Below are positions 16,118 through 24,879 of a stretch of DNA of 64,000 nt, piece after piece. The DNA lies in assembly GCA_905201895.1 (NCBI GenBank), contig CAJKPX010000005.1, positions 1 through 64,000 of the forward strand, read 5' to 3'. Source of the DNA: an uncultured Eubacteriales bacterium. Its GTDB lineage: Bacteria; Bacillota; Clostridia; Oscillospirales; CAG-272. Numbering within the stretch: position 1 is the stretch's first letter; each line of letters starts with the position of its first letter. Both the position numbers and the translations under genes were made by a program. The notes under the pieces were generated by a model. That model did no database searches and was not told the origin of the DNA. It saw only the letters and a list, made by a program, of their open reading frames with translations.

Positions 16118-17436
16118 CCCGTGATCTGATCAATCAGGGCAAGTGCGCGCTCTGCCAGCTTTTCGTTCTTTGCCGTTTTGCCACCCTTGACGCGATAGCC
16201 GAGCGGGCGAACGATACCGAAATTGGCATTCATCGGCGCAAAGGGTCCCACGCCGCCGCGGCTGACGTATGCCGCCATCGCGCCGATCATGGTGTCCTCG
16301 GGGTAAATACAAGCATCCTCGCCCTTTGCACGACGCGCCGCGTTGACACCCGCAACAAGTCCGCTGCCCGCAGACTCCACGTAGCCCTCCACGCCGGTCA
16401 TCTGTCCTGCGAAAAAGACGTTTGGACGGCTCACCATCGAATAGTCAGCTCCGAGAAGCCCGGGAGAATTGAGATAAGTGTTTCGGTGCATCACACCGTA
16501 GCGCAAAAACTCGGCGTTCTCCAGCCCCGGAATCATGCGGAACACGCGCCGCTGCTCGGGAAAGGTGAGATGGGTCTGGAAGCCGACCAGATTGAACATG
16601 GTTGCCTCCACGTTCTCCTTTCGGAGCTGCACCACGGCATACGCCTCCTCGCCCACACGCGGGTCGATCAAACCAACCGGCTTGAGCGGTCCGTAGCGCA
16701 GGGTATCGTAGCCGCGACGCGCCATGACCTCAACCGGCATACAGCCCTCAAAAACCTTGAGCGACTTCTGACTTTCGCGGTCAAAATCCTTGAGCTCTGC
16801 CTCCTCGGCAGAGAGCAGCGCCTCATAGAAGGCGTCGTACTGCTCCTTCGTCATCGGGCAGTTGATATAGTCGGCATCGCCCTTGTTGTAGCGCGATGCG
16901 AAATAGGCAACGTCCATATTGACCGTAGAAAAATCAACGATCGGTGCCGCCGCATCAAAGAAATGCAGACCCTCGCAGCCCAGATCGCGGCGGATATACT
17001 CTGCCATCGCATCCGAGGTCAAGGGGCCCGTGGCGATTACGGTGACGGCATCGTCAAGTACACGGTCTGCTTCCGCCTCAACAACCTCAATGAGGGGATG
17101 AGCGGTGATCTTGTCGGTAATATATTGCGAGAATTTCAAGCGGTCAACTGCCAGTGCAGAGCCTGCGGGAACGCGGGTGGCGTCTGCCGCCTCCATGATC
17201 AACGACCCAAGTCGGCGCATCTCCTCCTTGAGGAGACCTACCGCATTTGCGGTGCTGTCGGAGCGCAGCGAATTGGAGCAGACCAGCTCGGCAAAGGTGG
17301 GCACATGATGCGCGGGCGTGTATTTCTGTGGCTTCATTTCATAGAGCCGAACCTGCACGCCGCGCTCTGCCGCCTGCCATGCTGCCTCACATCCCGCAAG
17401 CCCCGCACCAAAGATATGAACGGTTGGCATGCTCAT
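16096..17436 (-). CDS. trmFO: Folate/FAD-dependent tRNA m5U54 methyltransferase TrmFO
   Basis: This 446-residue enzyme methylates uridine 54 in the T-loop of tRNA using methylene-tetrahydrofolate and FADH2. The N-terminal dinucleotide-binding motif GAGLAGCEAAWQAAERG is at residues 10-26, and the conserved SDSTANAVGLLKEEMR and GQMTGVEGYVESAGSG segments follow. Its ATG overlaps the topA stop by 4 bases (ATGA), so the two are translationally coupled. The last six residues and the stop (SRGRRG) are encoded by the right end of the MITE-like element, so the native C-terminus has been replaced. Length is still normal for the family, and the enzyme is probably active. Confidence 0.93.
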   Translation of the reverse strand: MSMPTVHIFGAGLAGCEAAWQAAERGVQVRLYEMKPQKYTPAHHVPTFAELVCSNSLRSDSTANAVGLLKEEMRRLGSLIMEAADATRVPAGSALAVDRLKFSQYITDKITAHPLIEVVEAEADRVLDDAVTVIATGPLTSDAMAEYIRRDLGCEGLHFFDAAAPIVDFSTVNMDVAYFASRYNKGDADYINCPMTKEQYDAFYEALLSAEEAELKDFDRESQKSLKVFEGCMPVEVMARRGYDTLRYGPLKPVGLIDPRVGEEAYAVVQLRKENVEATMFNLVGFQTHLTFPEQRRVFRMIPGLENAEFLRYGVMHRNTYLNSPGLLGADYSMVSRPNVFFAGQMTGVEGYVESAGSGLVAGVNAARRAKGEDACIYPEDTMIGAMAAYVSRGGVGPFAPMNANFGIVRPLGYRVKGGKTAKNEKLAERALALIDQITGSRGRRG

Positions 17437-19748
17437 TCCTCGCTTGCGGTTTCTGGCGTCTGATCGGTGATCTCGCGCGAATATCCGCAGTCTGCCTCAT
17501 GGCAAACAAGCAGATTTTTGCCTTTTTTGCGGAACAGCAGCTTGCCGCAATCGGGGCAAAGCTCATGCACGGGCATATCCCAGGACGAGAAATCGCAGGT
17601 GGGATATTTCTCACAGCTGTAAAATACAGAATGGTTGCGACCGAACTTGGTGACGATCTTTGCACCGCACTTGGGGCAATCCACGCCGGTTTCGCGCACG
17701 CGCGCCTTGGTGAACTTGCACTCGGGATAACGGCTGCAAGCATAGAAGCTGCCGAATTTACCCGTGCGCAGAACCATATCCGATCCGCATTTCTCACATT
17801 TGAAGTCGGCGATCACAGGAGCCTTTTTCTGCTCCTTTGCCTCCTCCCCTTCTCCTGCATCCTCTGCGGCGGGAGCCGTGAGAGGCTTGGTGTTGCGACA
17901 GGTGGGATAGTTGGGACATGCGGCAAATTTGCCGAAGCGACCGTTGCGCACAACCATGCGGCTTCCGCATTTGTCGCAGATGATGTCGGTCTCCTCGGGC
18001 GGAACCTCGATGGCGTTCTCCTTGATTGTTTTCTCCGCCTCCTCGAGCTGCTTTGCAAAATCAGCCCAGAAGCGACGCAAAACGTTGAGCATCTCCTCGT
18101 TTCCGTCCTCGATCTCGTCAAGCGACTTCTCCATCTCTGCGGTAAAGCCATAGTCGACGATCGTCGGGAAATTTTCGAGCATGAGCTTATTCGTGACCTC
18201 ACCCAAAGGCGTGGGCACGAACGCCTTGCCCTCACGCTTGACGTAGTTGCGTGCAAGAATGGTGGTGATGATGCTGACGTAGGTACTCGGGCGTCCGATC
18301 TCAAGGTCCTTGAGCATCTGAACGAGCGAGGAATCGTTATAACGAACGGGGGGCTCGGTGAAATGCTGGGTCAGCTCGGCGTCATCGGCGTCAAGCTTCT
18401 GTCCGCCAACCAGCTCGGGCAGGCGAATATCCTTGACCTCGCGAGGATTGTCAGCGGTAACACGCGCCTCGTCCTCGCTCTGTTCGTAGAGTGCCATATA
18501 TCCGGGGAAGCTGACCGAATATCCGCTCGTGCGGAACAAATAGCCCTCACAGATAAAGTCGATCGTGATGGTATCGAGCTCGGCAGACTCCATCTGGCTT
18601 GCAACAAAGCACTCCCAGATCAGCTTATAGAGCTTGAACTGATCGGTGCTCAATTGCTTGCGGATACGCTGGGGCTCAAGTTCGACGTTGGTGGGACGGA
18701 TCGCCTCGTGCGCGTCCTGTGCACTTCCCTTGGTCTTAAACACGCGGGGCGTTTCGGGGCAGTATTGATCCCCGTATTTCTGCTTGATAAAGTCTCTTGC
18801 GTTCTCTTTTGCATCTGCTGAAATGCGAACCGAGTCGGTACGCATATAGGTAATCAGACCCTGCACGCCGCCAAATTCGGAGCCGAGGTTGACACCTTCG
18901 TAGAGCTCCTGTGCCACGCGCATGGTGCGCTGGGACTGGAAGCCGAGCTTGCGGAACGCCTCCTGTTGGAGCGTTGCCGTGGTGAAGGGCGCGGCAGGAA
19001 TCTTGTGGCGCGTTGCCTTCTTCACCGAATTGACGGTGTAGGGCTTACCGTTGACCGCATTTGCAACCGCATTTGCCTCCGCCTCGTTTGCAAGACGGAC
19101 CTTGCCCTCCTCATTGCCCCAAAAATGAACGAGAAAGGACTTTCCGTCGGGGCTGTGAAGCATCGAATCAATCGTCCAATATTCCTCGGGGACGAACGAA
19201 CGGATCTTCTCCTCGCGCTCAACGATGATGCGCGTTGCAACCGACTGCACGCGACCTGCACTGAGTCCGCTTTTCACGTTCTTCCAGAGCAGCGGGCTGA
19301 GCTTATAGCCGAGGATACGGTCCAGGATACGGCGCGTTTGTTGAGAGTTGACGAGGTTCATGTCGATCGGGCGGGGCGATTTGATCGCTGCCTTGACCGC
19401 ACTTTTGGTAACCTCATGGAAGCAGATGCGCTGCGTTTTTTCTTCGGGAATTCCAAGTGCCGCAGCGAGATGCCATGCGATAGCCTCTCCCTCGCGGTCA
19501 GGGTCGGTTGCAAGGAAAATCTTGTTTGCCGACTTTGCCTCGCGGCGGATCTCCTTGATCAGGTCGCCCTTGCCTCGGATATTGATATAGTGTGCGTCGA
19601 AATCGTTTTCAATATCAACGCCGAGTGAGCTTTTGGGAAGATCGCGGACGTGTCCGAAGGACGCGATCACCTTGTAATTGGTTCCAAGATATCCCTTCAC
19701 GGTCAGCGCCTTGGAGGGAGACTCCAAAATTACCAGATTGTTTGCCAT
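17433..19748 (-). CDS. topA: DNA topoisomerase I
   Basis: This 771-residue type IA topoisomerase relaxes negatively supercoiled DNA. It has an N-terminal TOPRIM domain (LVILESPSKA, then ATDPDREGEAIAWHL near residue 80) and the catalytic Tyr in GLITYMRTDSVRIS near residue 300. Four Cys4 zinc-binding repeats lie between about residue 595 and the end, for example CDKCGSRMVVRNG and CPKCGAKIVTKFG. The ATG follows GAAAGGAACTGTAA. It follows dprA by 24 bases and precedes trmFO with a 4-base overlap. The dprA-topA-trmFO order is common in Firmicutes. Confidence 0.96.
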   Translation of the reverse strand: MANNLVILESPSKALTVKGYLGTNYKVIASFGHVRDLPKSSLGVDIENDFDAHYINIRGKGDLIKEIRREAKSANKIFLATDPDREGEAIAWHLAAALGIPEEKTQRICFHEVTKSAVKAAIKSPRPIDMNLVNSQQTRRILDRILGYKLSPLLWKNVKSGLSAGRVQSVATRIIVEREEKIRSFVPEEYWTIDSMLHSPDGKSFLVHFWGNEEGKVRLANEAEANAVANAVNGKPYTVNSVKKATRHKIPAAPFTTATLQQEAFRKLGFQSQRTMRVAQELYEGVNLGSEFGGVQGLITYMRTDSVRISADAKENARDFIKQKYGDQYCPETPRVFKTKGSAQDAHEAIRPTNVELEPQRIRKQLSTDQFKLYKLIWECFVASQMESAELDTITIDFICEGYLFRTSGYSVSFPGYMALYEQSEDEARVTADNPREVKDIRLPELVGGQKLDADDAELTQHFTEPPVRYNDSSLVQMLKDLEIGRPSTYVSIITTILARNYVKREGKAFVPTPLGEVTNKLMLENFPTIVDYGFTAEMEKSLDEIEDGNEEMLNVLRRFWADFAKQLEEAEKTIKENAIEVPPEETDIICDKCGSRMVVRNGRFGKFAACPNYPTCRNTKPLTAPAAEDAGEGEEAKEQKKAPVIADFKCEKCGSDMVLRTGKFGSFYACSRYPECKFTKARVRETGVDCPKCGAKIVTKFGRNHSVFYSCEKYPTCDFSSWDMPVHELCPDCGKLLFRKKGKNLLVCHEADCGYSREITDQTPETASEE

Positions 19749-19772
19749 TTACAGTTCCTTTCTTTCGGGGTT

Positions 19773-21149
19773 TTAGGTTTTGATATATAGTGCCCCCGGG
19801 AGCTTTTGGATCAGCCCCAGGATTTCAAGCATTGTCAGCGCGGCGATGATATCGCCGTAAGAATGATCGAGCTTGACCAGCTCATCCGCCGTGATCGCCC
19901 GATCGTCGGGGATCGCCTCGAGAACCGCACGCTGAACCTCACTGAGAGAGGAAAGCGTTTCGTCGGGGGTGCGATGCTCGGTCAGTCTTGCCTGCTCAGT
20001 TGACGACGGCACGGATTTGCTGCGCGCAAGCGACTCGGCGTTCGATTTTGCGGATGCCGTTTTTCTTCGATCAGAGCGTTTTTTCTTCTCGAGAGGCTCC
20101 GAGGAGATGTCTGCCCGTGTGGCCGTCACGGCAGCGGCTGCCTGCTCGACTTGCGGCGAAGGCGCGGCTGCCTTTGCGTGGTAGCGAATTACGCCCACGC
20201 GATCAAGGTACTCGGGATCGGGCTGCGAGCGGTCTCCCACCGCAAATAGCTTCGCAGTGTTCAGATTGCCCGAGAAAACGTATTCAAAGGGCTCAAGAAT
20301 ATCCTTCGTCCGCAACACGAGCGTGGCGCCGTCGCGCAGAAGTCCGTTGGTGCCCTCGGCACCCTCGCTACCCACGTTGGCGGGAACGGTAAAGACCTCT
20401 CTCCCCTGCAGGATCGCTTCCTTTGCGGTGATGAGCGAACCGCTTCCGATGCCTGCCTCTACCACGAGGGTTCCGTGTGTCATACCGCTGATGATGCGGT
20501 TTCGGGTTGGAAAATGATAGGAATTCGGGCGCGTACCGGGCGGATATTCGGAAAGCAGCAGACCGTGTGCCGCGATCTCGTCCATCAATCCCCGATGATG
20601 CCTCGGATACACAACGTCAACGCCGCATCCCAGCACCGCTACCGTGGTTCCTCCCGCGCGGAGAGCCGCAGCGGCAGAAACGCCGTCGATGCCCGCTGCC
20701 ATACCGCTGACAACGATTGCATTGGTCACCGCCAGCTCATAGGATAGCTTATACGCCGAGCGCAAACCGTATGCACTCATTTTGCGCGTCCCGACCACGC
20801 CGATGCAAAGGCGTCGGTCAAGCTCGGGGAGCGTTCCTCGATAGTAAAGCAAAACAGGCGGTCGCTCAATCTGCTTGAGCGTGTTTGGATAGCGCGGATC
20901 CGAATAGGCAAGAATGCCGATCCCCAGGCGCTCGCAGACACGCAGTATTTCGGTTGCACGCTCAAGACTTTTCTCTGAAAGTCGCTTGCGAGTACGGTCT
21001 GAGAGCGCTCCGATGCGTTCGAGCTCTCCCTCCTCGGCATGAAAGATGTCATAGGGGTTCTCATACAGACTGATCAACGTGCGAAAATCGCGACTTGCGG
21101 CGCCGAGCGCCTCGGACAGCCATATCCAGAACAGCATATCTCTTTGCAT
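19773..21149 (-). CDS. dprA: DNA-processing protein DprA
   Basis: This 458-residue protein loads RecA on incoming single-stranded DNA during natural transformation. A SAM-like N-terminal part is followed by the Rossmann DprA domain with VVGTRKMSAYG, VVSGMAAGIDG and FPTRNRIISGM (about residues 110-300). A low-complexity, Ser/Lys-rich linker of roughly 70 residues follows, then a C-terminal winged-helix (SEVQRAVLEAIPDDRAITADEL onwards). The start at 21149 has GAGAGGAGTACGGTT upstream. A longer frame to 21284 overlaps the preceding methyltransferase and is rejected. The linker is longer than in many homologues. Confidence 0.93.
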   Translation of the reverse strand: MQRDMLFWIWLSEALGAASRDFRTLISLYENPYDIFHAEEGELERIGALSDRTRKRLSEKSLERATEILRVCERLGIGILAYSDPRYPNTLKQIERPPVLLYYRGTLPELDRRLCIGVVGTRKMSAYGLRSAYKLSYELAVTNAIVVSGMAAGIDGVSAAAALRAGGTTVAVLGCGVDVVYPRHHRGLMDEIAAHGLLLSEYPPGTRPNSYHFPTRNRIISGMTHGTLVVEAGIGSGSLITAKEAILQGREVFTVPANVGSEGAEGTNGLLRDGATLVLRTKDILEPFEYVFSGNLNTAKLFAVGDRSQPDPEYLDRVGVIRYHAKAAAPSPQVEQAAAAVTATRADISSEPLEKKKRSDRRKTASAKSNAESLARSKSVPSSTEQARLTEHRTPDETLSSLSEVQRAVLEAIPDDRAITADELVKLDHSYGDIIAALTMLEILGLIQKLPGALYIKT

Positions 21150-21172
21150 AACCGTACTCCTCTCCGTCAATT

Positions 21173-22024
21173 TCAGAAACCGGATTGTTTTCCGATAAAT
21201 TCCCACATCAGAATGGATGCCGCAACCGCCGCGTTGAAGGACTCGGCACGGTTGGTCATCGGAATGATGACGCATCCGTTGCACGCCGCCACCGTTTCGG
21301 CAGTCAGCCCGTGCCCCTCGTTGCCGATCACAACGGTGTCACCCGCCTCGGGAACAAAGCTGCCAAGCGGCTTCGCCCCCGCATTCAATGCGGCGGCATA
21401 GACGCGACGCCCCGACTCACGCAGGTGCGCGATCACCTCGGGCAGGCTATCCACGCGCGTGATCGGCTGATTGAACAGCGTTCCCATTGAGGCTCGCACG
21501 GCACGTGGGTGATAGATATCTGCGCAGTCGGCACTCATGATAATGCGGTCGACTCCGATCGCCGCGGCGCTTCGGATGATCGCACCGACGTTGGATGGAT
21601 CGCGCACCGATTCCAGGAGCACGATCCGCTCGTTTTTTATATTGAAAAAATCGGCGCTATTATATATTGTAATGTTTTTTTCAAATTTGTCAATATATTT
21701 TGCGATACAAATTACGCCTTCGGGTGATTTTTCTTCTGAAATTTTATCAAAAAGCTCGTCAGACAACACCACAACGCGTGCATCGGTTGTAAAGCCCGAC
21801 TCGGCACATAGTTTTTCACAGTCACGCAAGATGCGATCGGCGCTCGACCGACGCAGAGCAATCAGCTCCAGCTCCAGCCGATTTTTGATCGCCTCGGCAA
21901 GCAGCTTGATGCCGTCAAACCGAAAAAGACGGCGTTCCTCGCGCGTTTTTCGGTCGGTCAGCTTGCATAGCTCCACCACGGTTCTATTCTGTCTGGAAGT
22001 GATCACTTCCTCGCTAAAATTCAC
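21173..22024 (-). CDS. TrmH/SpoU family RNA 2'-O-methyltransferase
   Basis: This 283-residue SPOUT enzyme transfers a methyl group from S-adenosylmethionine to a ribose 2'-OH of rRNA or tRNA. An N-terminal substrate-binding domain (RRLFRFDGIKLLAEAI) precedes the SPOUT knot with LLESVRDPSNVGAIIRSAAA, VIGNEGHGL and the terminal NRAESFNAAVAASILMWE. The start is a GTG at 22024 because AAAGGAGGG lies 7 bases before it. Extending to a TTG at 22093 would enter the rplT terminator. It is the first gene of the run that continues into dprA, topA and trmFO. The exact RNA target is not determined. Confidence 0.87.
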   Translation of the reverse strand: MNFSEEVITSRQNRTVVELCKLTDRKTREERRLFRFDGIKLLAEAIKNRLELELIALRRSSADRILRDCEKLCAESGFTTDARVVVLSDELFDKISEEKSPEGVICIAKYIDKFEKNITIYNSADFFNIKNERIVLLESVRDPSNVGAIIRSAAAIGVDRIIMSADCADIYHPRAVRASMGTLFNQPITRVDSLPEVIAHLRESGRRVYAAALNAGAKPLGSFVPEAGDTVVIGNEGHGLTAETVAACNGCVIIPMTNRAESFNAAVAASILMWEFIGKQSGF

Positions 22025-22091
22025 GAAAAAGCCCTCCTTTATCCTCTTTTTCAGAGCTTTTACGCCCCTCGAAAATATCTCTATCAATGAC

Positions 22092-22119
22092 AAAAACCCG
22101 ATGTGACCATCGGGTTTTT
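22092..22119 (-). terminator. Terminator of infC-rpmI-rplT
   Basis: Complementary 12-base arms (22092-22103 and 22108-22119) with a 4-base loop. A and T tracts are built into the arms, directly after the rplT stop. Confidence 0.9.
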
Positions 22120-22129
22120 ATAATGCCGA

Positions 22130-22483
22130 TCAAAGGGCAGCCTTTGCCTGTGCACAGAGTGCTGCAAATGCTTCCTTGTCGGAAACTGCGATCTCTGCGA
22201 GCATCTTACGGTTGAGGTTGATGCCTGCCTTCTTCAGACCGTGCATCAAGGTGGAATAGTTCATACCGTTCACCTTTGCCTGCGCGGAAATTCTGGTGAT
22301 CCAGAGAGAACGGAAATCTCTCTTCTTCATCTTTCTGCCGGCAAATGCATAGTTGCCGCTCTTCATCACGGCCTGCTTTGCCATCTTGAAATGCTTGGAC
22401 TTTGCGCCCCAGTAGCCCTTGGCTGCCTTCAGCATAGACTTTCTTCTCTTGCGCGTCATCATTGCGCCCTTAACTCTTGCCAT
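22130..22483 (-). CDS. rplT: 50S ribosomal protein L20
   Basis: This 117-residue primary rRNA-binding protein of the large subunit has the typical N-terminus MARVKGAMMTRKRRKSMLK and the conserved AKGYWGAKSKHFKMAKQAVM segment. It follows rpmI by 22 bases with GGGAGG upstream. In Firmicutes L20 binds the leader of its own operon and represses it; the matching leader is seen at 23344-23501. Confidence 0.98.
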   Translation of the reverse strand: MARVKGAMMTRKRRKSMLKAAKGYWGAKSKHFKMAKQAVMKSGNYAFAGRKMKKRDFRSLWITRISAQAKVNGMNYSTLMHGLKKAGINLNRKMLAEIAVSDKEAFAALCAQAKAAL

Positions 22484-22505
22484 TTTCTATATCCTCCCTT
22501 TCGAC

Positions 22506-22700
22506 TTATTTCAGAATCAGCGTCTTCAGATTCTCTGCAACCTTACCCTGCACCATCGTGCTGGAACGCAGATGTCTGAGTCTCTTTGCGCTCTTGTTAC
22601 CGGTCTTATGACGGTGCGAGCTGTGGAACATCTTTACCTTGCCGTTTGCGGTTACGGTAAATCTCTTGGCAGAAGCCTTATGTGTTTTGACCTTTCCCAT
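22506..22700 (-). CDS. rpmI: 50S ribosomal protein L35
   Basis: This 64-residue basic protein begins MGKVKTHKASAKRFTVTANG and contains the family's HKTGNKSAKRLRHLR segment. The ATG at 22700 was chosen over an in-frame TTG two codons earlier because AAGGAG lies at the proper distance. It is the middle gene of infC-rpmI-rplT, with about 118 bases of untranslated sequence after infC. Confidence 0.98.
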   Translation of the reverse strand: MGKVKTHKASAKRFTVTANGKVKMFHSSHRHKTGNKSAKRLRHLRSSTMVQGKVAENLKTLILK

Positions 22701-22818
22701 TTTCAATACTCCTTTTTTGTTTCCGGCATTTGGATACTGCCGGTTTACTTACATAATAAAACTGCTTTCTTTGCTACTCAAAGAAATCGGATAACGGATA
22801 ACGGTTTCGCGTGCCGAA

Positions 22819-23343
22819 TTATTTGGCTTTGACAGGTGAAATCACCATGCTCATAAATCTGCCGTCCAGCACAGGGCGTTTTTCTACAACTCCCGCGCCC
22901 GAACAAGCCTCCTCAAATCTCTCGAGAACCTCGCGACCGATGTTCATGTGGCTCATCTCGCGCCCCTTGAACTTCATCACAACGCGGACCTTGTTGCCAT
23001 CAGCCAGAAAACGCAAAGCGTGCTTGACCTTGGTTTCAAAATCGTGCGTGTCAATGCGGCAGGAAAGCTGGATCTCCTTGAGTTCAACCGTTTGCTGCTT
23101 CTTCTTGGCTTCCTTCTCACGTTTGTCGCGCTCGAAGCGGAATTTACCGTAGTCCATGATCTTGCACACGGGCGGAGTTGCCTGCGATGCCATCATCACC
23201 AGATCCATTCCCTTTTCATAAGCCATCTCCAATGCTTTGGCAGAGCTCATGATGCCAAGCGATTCGCCGTCGGCACCGATCAAACGCACTTCCTTTGCGT
23301 TGATCTCCTCGTTGAGCAGGTTTTCTTTGTCTTTCGCGCTAAT
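22819..23343 (-). CDS. infC: Translation initiation factor IF-3, ATT start
   Basis: This 174-residue factor binds the 30S subunit and checks the start codon during initiation. The N-terminal domain (NLLNEEINAKEVRLIGADGE) and C-terminal domain (VKHALRFLADGNKVRVVMKFKGRE, the site of 16S rRNA contact) are both complete. The start is the rare codon ATT at 23343: GGAGGTG lies exactly 7 bases before it, and the reading gives the full family N-terminus. The first GTG at 23289 would remove 18 conserved residues. Rare ATT or ATC starts of infC allow IF-3 to limit its own synthesis. Confidence 0.95.
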   Translation of the reverse strand: MSAKDKENLLNEEINAKEVRLIGADGESLGIMSSAKALEMAYEKGMDLVMMASQATPPVCKIMDYGKFRFERDKREKEAKKKQQTVELKEIQLSCRIDTHDFETKVKHALRFLADGNKVRVVMKFKGREMSHMNIGREVLERFEEACSGAGVVEKRPVLDGRFMSMVISPVKAK

Positions 23344-23501
23344 AGTTCAACACCTCCAAGCGAAAAAAATTAACCGTACAAAGACACAACGTCTCCGCAC
23401 GGTTCACCCTCCTCGCGCATTTGCACCAAAAGGAAATGTCGTTATCAACCCGCAGCACAACCGGTGTGCAGGTGAGAGCGGAGCGCTCTGCTTTGTTTTA
23501 C
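23344..23501 (-). promoter_or_regulatory. L20-type autoregulatory leader of infC-rpmI-rplT
   Basis: The transcript leader between the promoter and infC holds a hairpin (AACCGT with ACGGTT, and AGAC with GTCT around GTTGT). A run of T residues follows, some 20 bases before the GGAGGTG of infC. This matches the arrangement of the Firmicutes L20 leader, in which L20 binding favours termination. The assignment comes from position and structure, not from a covariance search. Confidence 0.7.
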
Positions 23502-23507
23502 TCGGTT

Positions 23508-23536
23508 ATTATACCACTCTTCCCCCGATTTGTCAA
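23508..23536 (-). promoter_or_regulatory. Consensus SigA promoter of infC-rpmI-rplT
   Basis: Leftward TTGACA (complement of 23531-23536), 17 bases, TATAAT (complement of 23508-23513), a perfect match. Between here and 23705 the sequence is AT-rich, with only a short 7-pair hairpin at 23621-23638 and no reading frame with a ribosome binding site. Confidence 0.9.
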
Positions 23537-23705
23537 TAGCTTTTCAAAAAATATTTTTAATCTTTTTTCGGCGTTTTCCATTTTTTGGTATGACATGAAA
23601 TGTCCATTGACAATTATAACAAAAGATCGCATCTTTTTTGGGGCGAAATTCTACCCTATATGCTTTTTCACAAAAATAATTGCCGATTTTCGTCACTATT
23701 GAATA

Positions 23706-23734
23706 TTTACAAATCGCTCCGAATTTGGTATAAT
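23706..23734 (+). promoter_or_regulatory. SigA-type promoter without a downstream gene
   Basis: TTTACA (23706-23711), 17 bases, TATAAT (23729-23734). Downstream there is no coding frame on the plus strand, only stacked hairpins and a strong terminator. It is therefore read as the promoter of a small RNA. Confidence 0.75.
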
Positions 23735-23740
23735 ATTGAT

Positions 23741-23937
23741 TACTGACAGGCAATCGCTTGTCAGGTTCCCCTTTTTTGCACACCACACTCCGTCTTGCGA
23801 AATGCCAAGCTCATGGCATCCCTGCGCCTGAACGGTCTCGGGTGTGCAATTTTAATTTATGTAGTAAAAAATTCCAAATTACAAGCAAAAAACACGCCAT
23901 TGACGCAAAAAAGCGGCTCAATCGCGTGTTTTTTTCA
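23741..23937 (+). ncRNA. Candidate structured small RNA, about 195 bases
   Basis: The segment begins at the predicted start of the promoter at 23706-23734. It holds a 9-pair hairpin (23743-23764, loop AATC) and a rod-like structure from 23776 to 23849 in which nested helices of 9, 4, 3 and 6 pairs are separated by internal loops. A long terminator closes it at 23887-23935 with a T-tract. No plus-strand frame of note is present. I compared it by eye with SRP RNA, 6S RNA, tmRNA, RNase P and common riboswitches and found no match. Function and identity are unknown. Confidence 0.5.
23887..23935. terminator. Bidirectional terminator between the candidate RNA and the nucleotidyltransferase gene
   Basis: An 11-pair outer stem (23887-23897 with 23924-23934) with A6 and T-rich ends encloses ATTGA/TCAAT and CGC/GCG pairs. 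It can stop both the rightward candidate RNA and the leftward gene ending at 23964. Confidence 0.88.
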
Positions 23938-23963
23938 CATTTTCAGCCCATTTCAGACGTTTT

Positions 23964-24848
23964 TCAGAGCTTTTCCGGGTAAATGCCTTTTCTATGCAGA
24001 AGCTGCAGCTCTGCCATCACGGTCTCGCGGTCTGCCTGATAGGTGATACCGAACCAACGGTCATGCGAGGGCTTTGCGCGCACTGTGATACGTTCATCTT
24101 CAAGAAAATCGTTGACCATCACGGGGAGCAGACACTCCGCCTTGATATTGTCGGGAGCGATGCCGCGCAGGAAATCCTCAAAGTATTTGGTCATTTCGTC
24201 AAGAAGCGCGGGATGGAAGCCCCAAATGTTCATCGAAACCATCTCTTGAGGATCAAGTCCGCCGTATTCTCCAACGATACGGTGATCCTCCTCATAGTGA
24301 ATATCGTGCGTTTCGTCAACGCGCCGCAGCTGTCCTCGCTCAATATCGCAGATACCGCGCGTAACGCCTCCGTTCTCACTCATGGTATTGCCGAGGATAT
24401 AGGGCACCATGCCTGCCTCGCTCTTGGAAGTGAGGCTCACAAGCATCTCGTGCATGATGCAAAACGCCTCCTTGCCATAGTAATCATCGGCGTTGACGGT
24501 TGCGAAGGGGCCGCGAATGACGTCCTTTGCGCAGAGAACGGCGTGAACCGTTCCAAAGGGCTTTACACGGTCGGAGGGCACCGAATACCACGCAGGGAGT
24601 GATTGCATATCCTGAACGGCGTAATCGACGCGTACGCGCCCCTCAATGCGGCGTCCGACGCTCTCGCGAACGGTCTCGACCATTTCCTCCTTCAAAATAA
24701 ACACGACCTGCGTAAAGCCTGCCTCGATCGCATCGTGAATTGAATATTCCATTAACATCTCACCGTTGGGACCCACGTGAGAAATCTGTTTATTACCTCC
24801 AAAGCGGCTGCCAAGACCTGCCGCGAGAATGACGAGGGTTGTATCCAT
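23964..24848 (-). CDS. NDP-sugar nucleotidyltransferase-like protein
   Basis: This 294-residue protein of the NTP_transferase fold begins with LVILAAGLGSRFGGNKQ, the phosphate-binding G-x-G-x-R loop. It has ATVNADDYYGKEA near residue 108, where the Asp binds the metal. These enzymes join a sugar-1-phosphate to a nucleotide, but the C-terminal part does not reveal which sugar. The ATG at 24848 follows AAGGAGGTTTTTTC. It is a single-gene unit with its own promoter and terminator and is not part of the dcw cluster next to it. Confidence 0.82.
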   Translation of the reverse strand: MDTTLVILAAGLGSRFGGNKQISHVGPNGEMLMEYSIHDAIEAGFTQVVFILKEEMVETVRESVGRRIEGRVRVDYAVQDMQSLPAWYSVPSDRVKPFGTVHAVLCAKDVIRGPFATVNADDYYGKEAFCIMHEMLVSLTSKSEAGMVPYILGNTMSENGGVTRGICDIERGQLRRVDETHDIHYEEDHRIVGEYGGLDPQEMVSMNIWGFHPALLDEMTKYFEDFLRGIAPDNIKAECLLPVMVNDFLEDERITVRAKPSHDRWFGITYQADRETVMAELQLLHRKGIYPEKL

Positions 24849-24879
24849 GAAAAAAACCTCCTTCACGTTGTTTTCCTAT

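Noticed and set aside
17247..18821. Plus-strand open frame opposite topA (524 codons)
   Set aside because: It is antisense to the zinc-finger and barrel parts of topA, has no start signal and low-complexity composition.
22025..22093. N-terminal extension of the rRNA methyltransferase to a TTG
   Set aside because: It would begin inside the rplT terminator. The GTG at 22024 has a strong ribosome binding site.
23741..23937. Identification of the candidate RNA as 6S, SRP RNA or a known riboswitch
   Set aside because: The two ends do not pair as in 6S RNA, the SRP GNAR-loop signature is missing, and no conserved riboswitch core was recognised.
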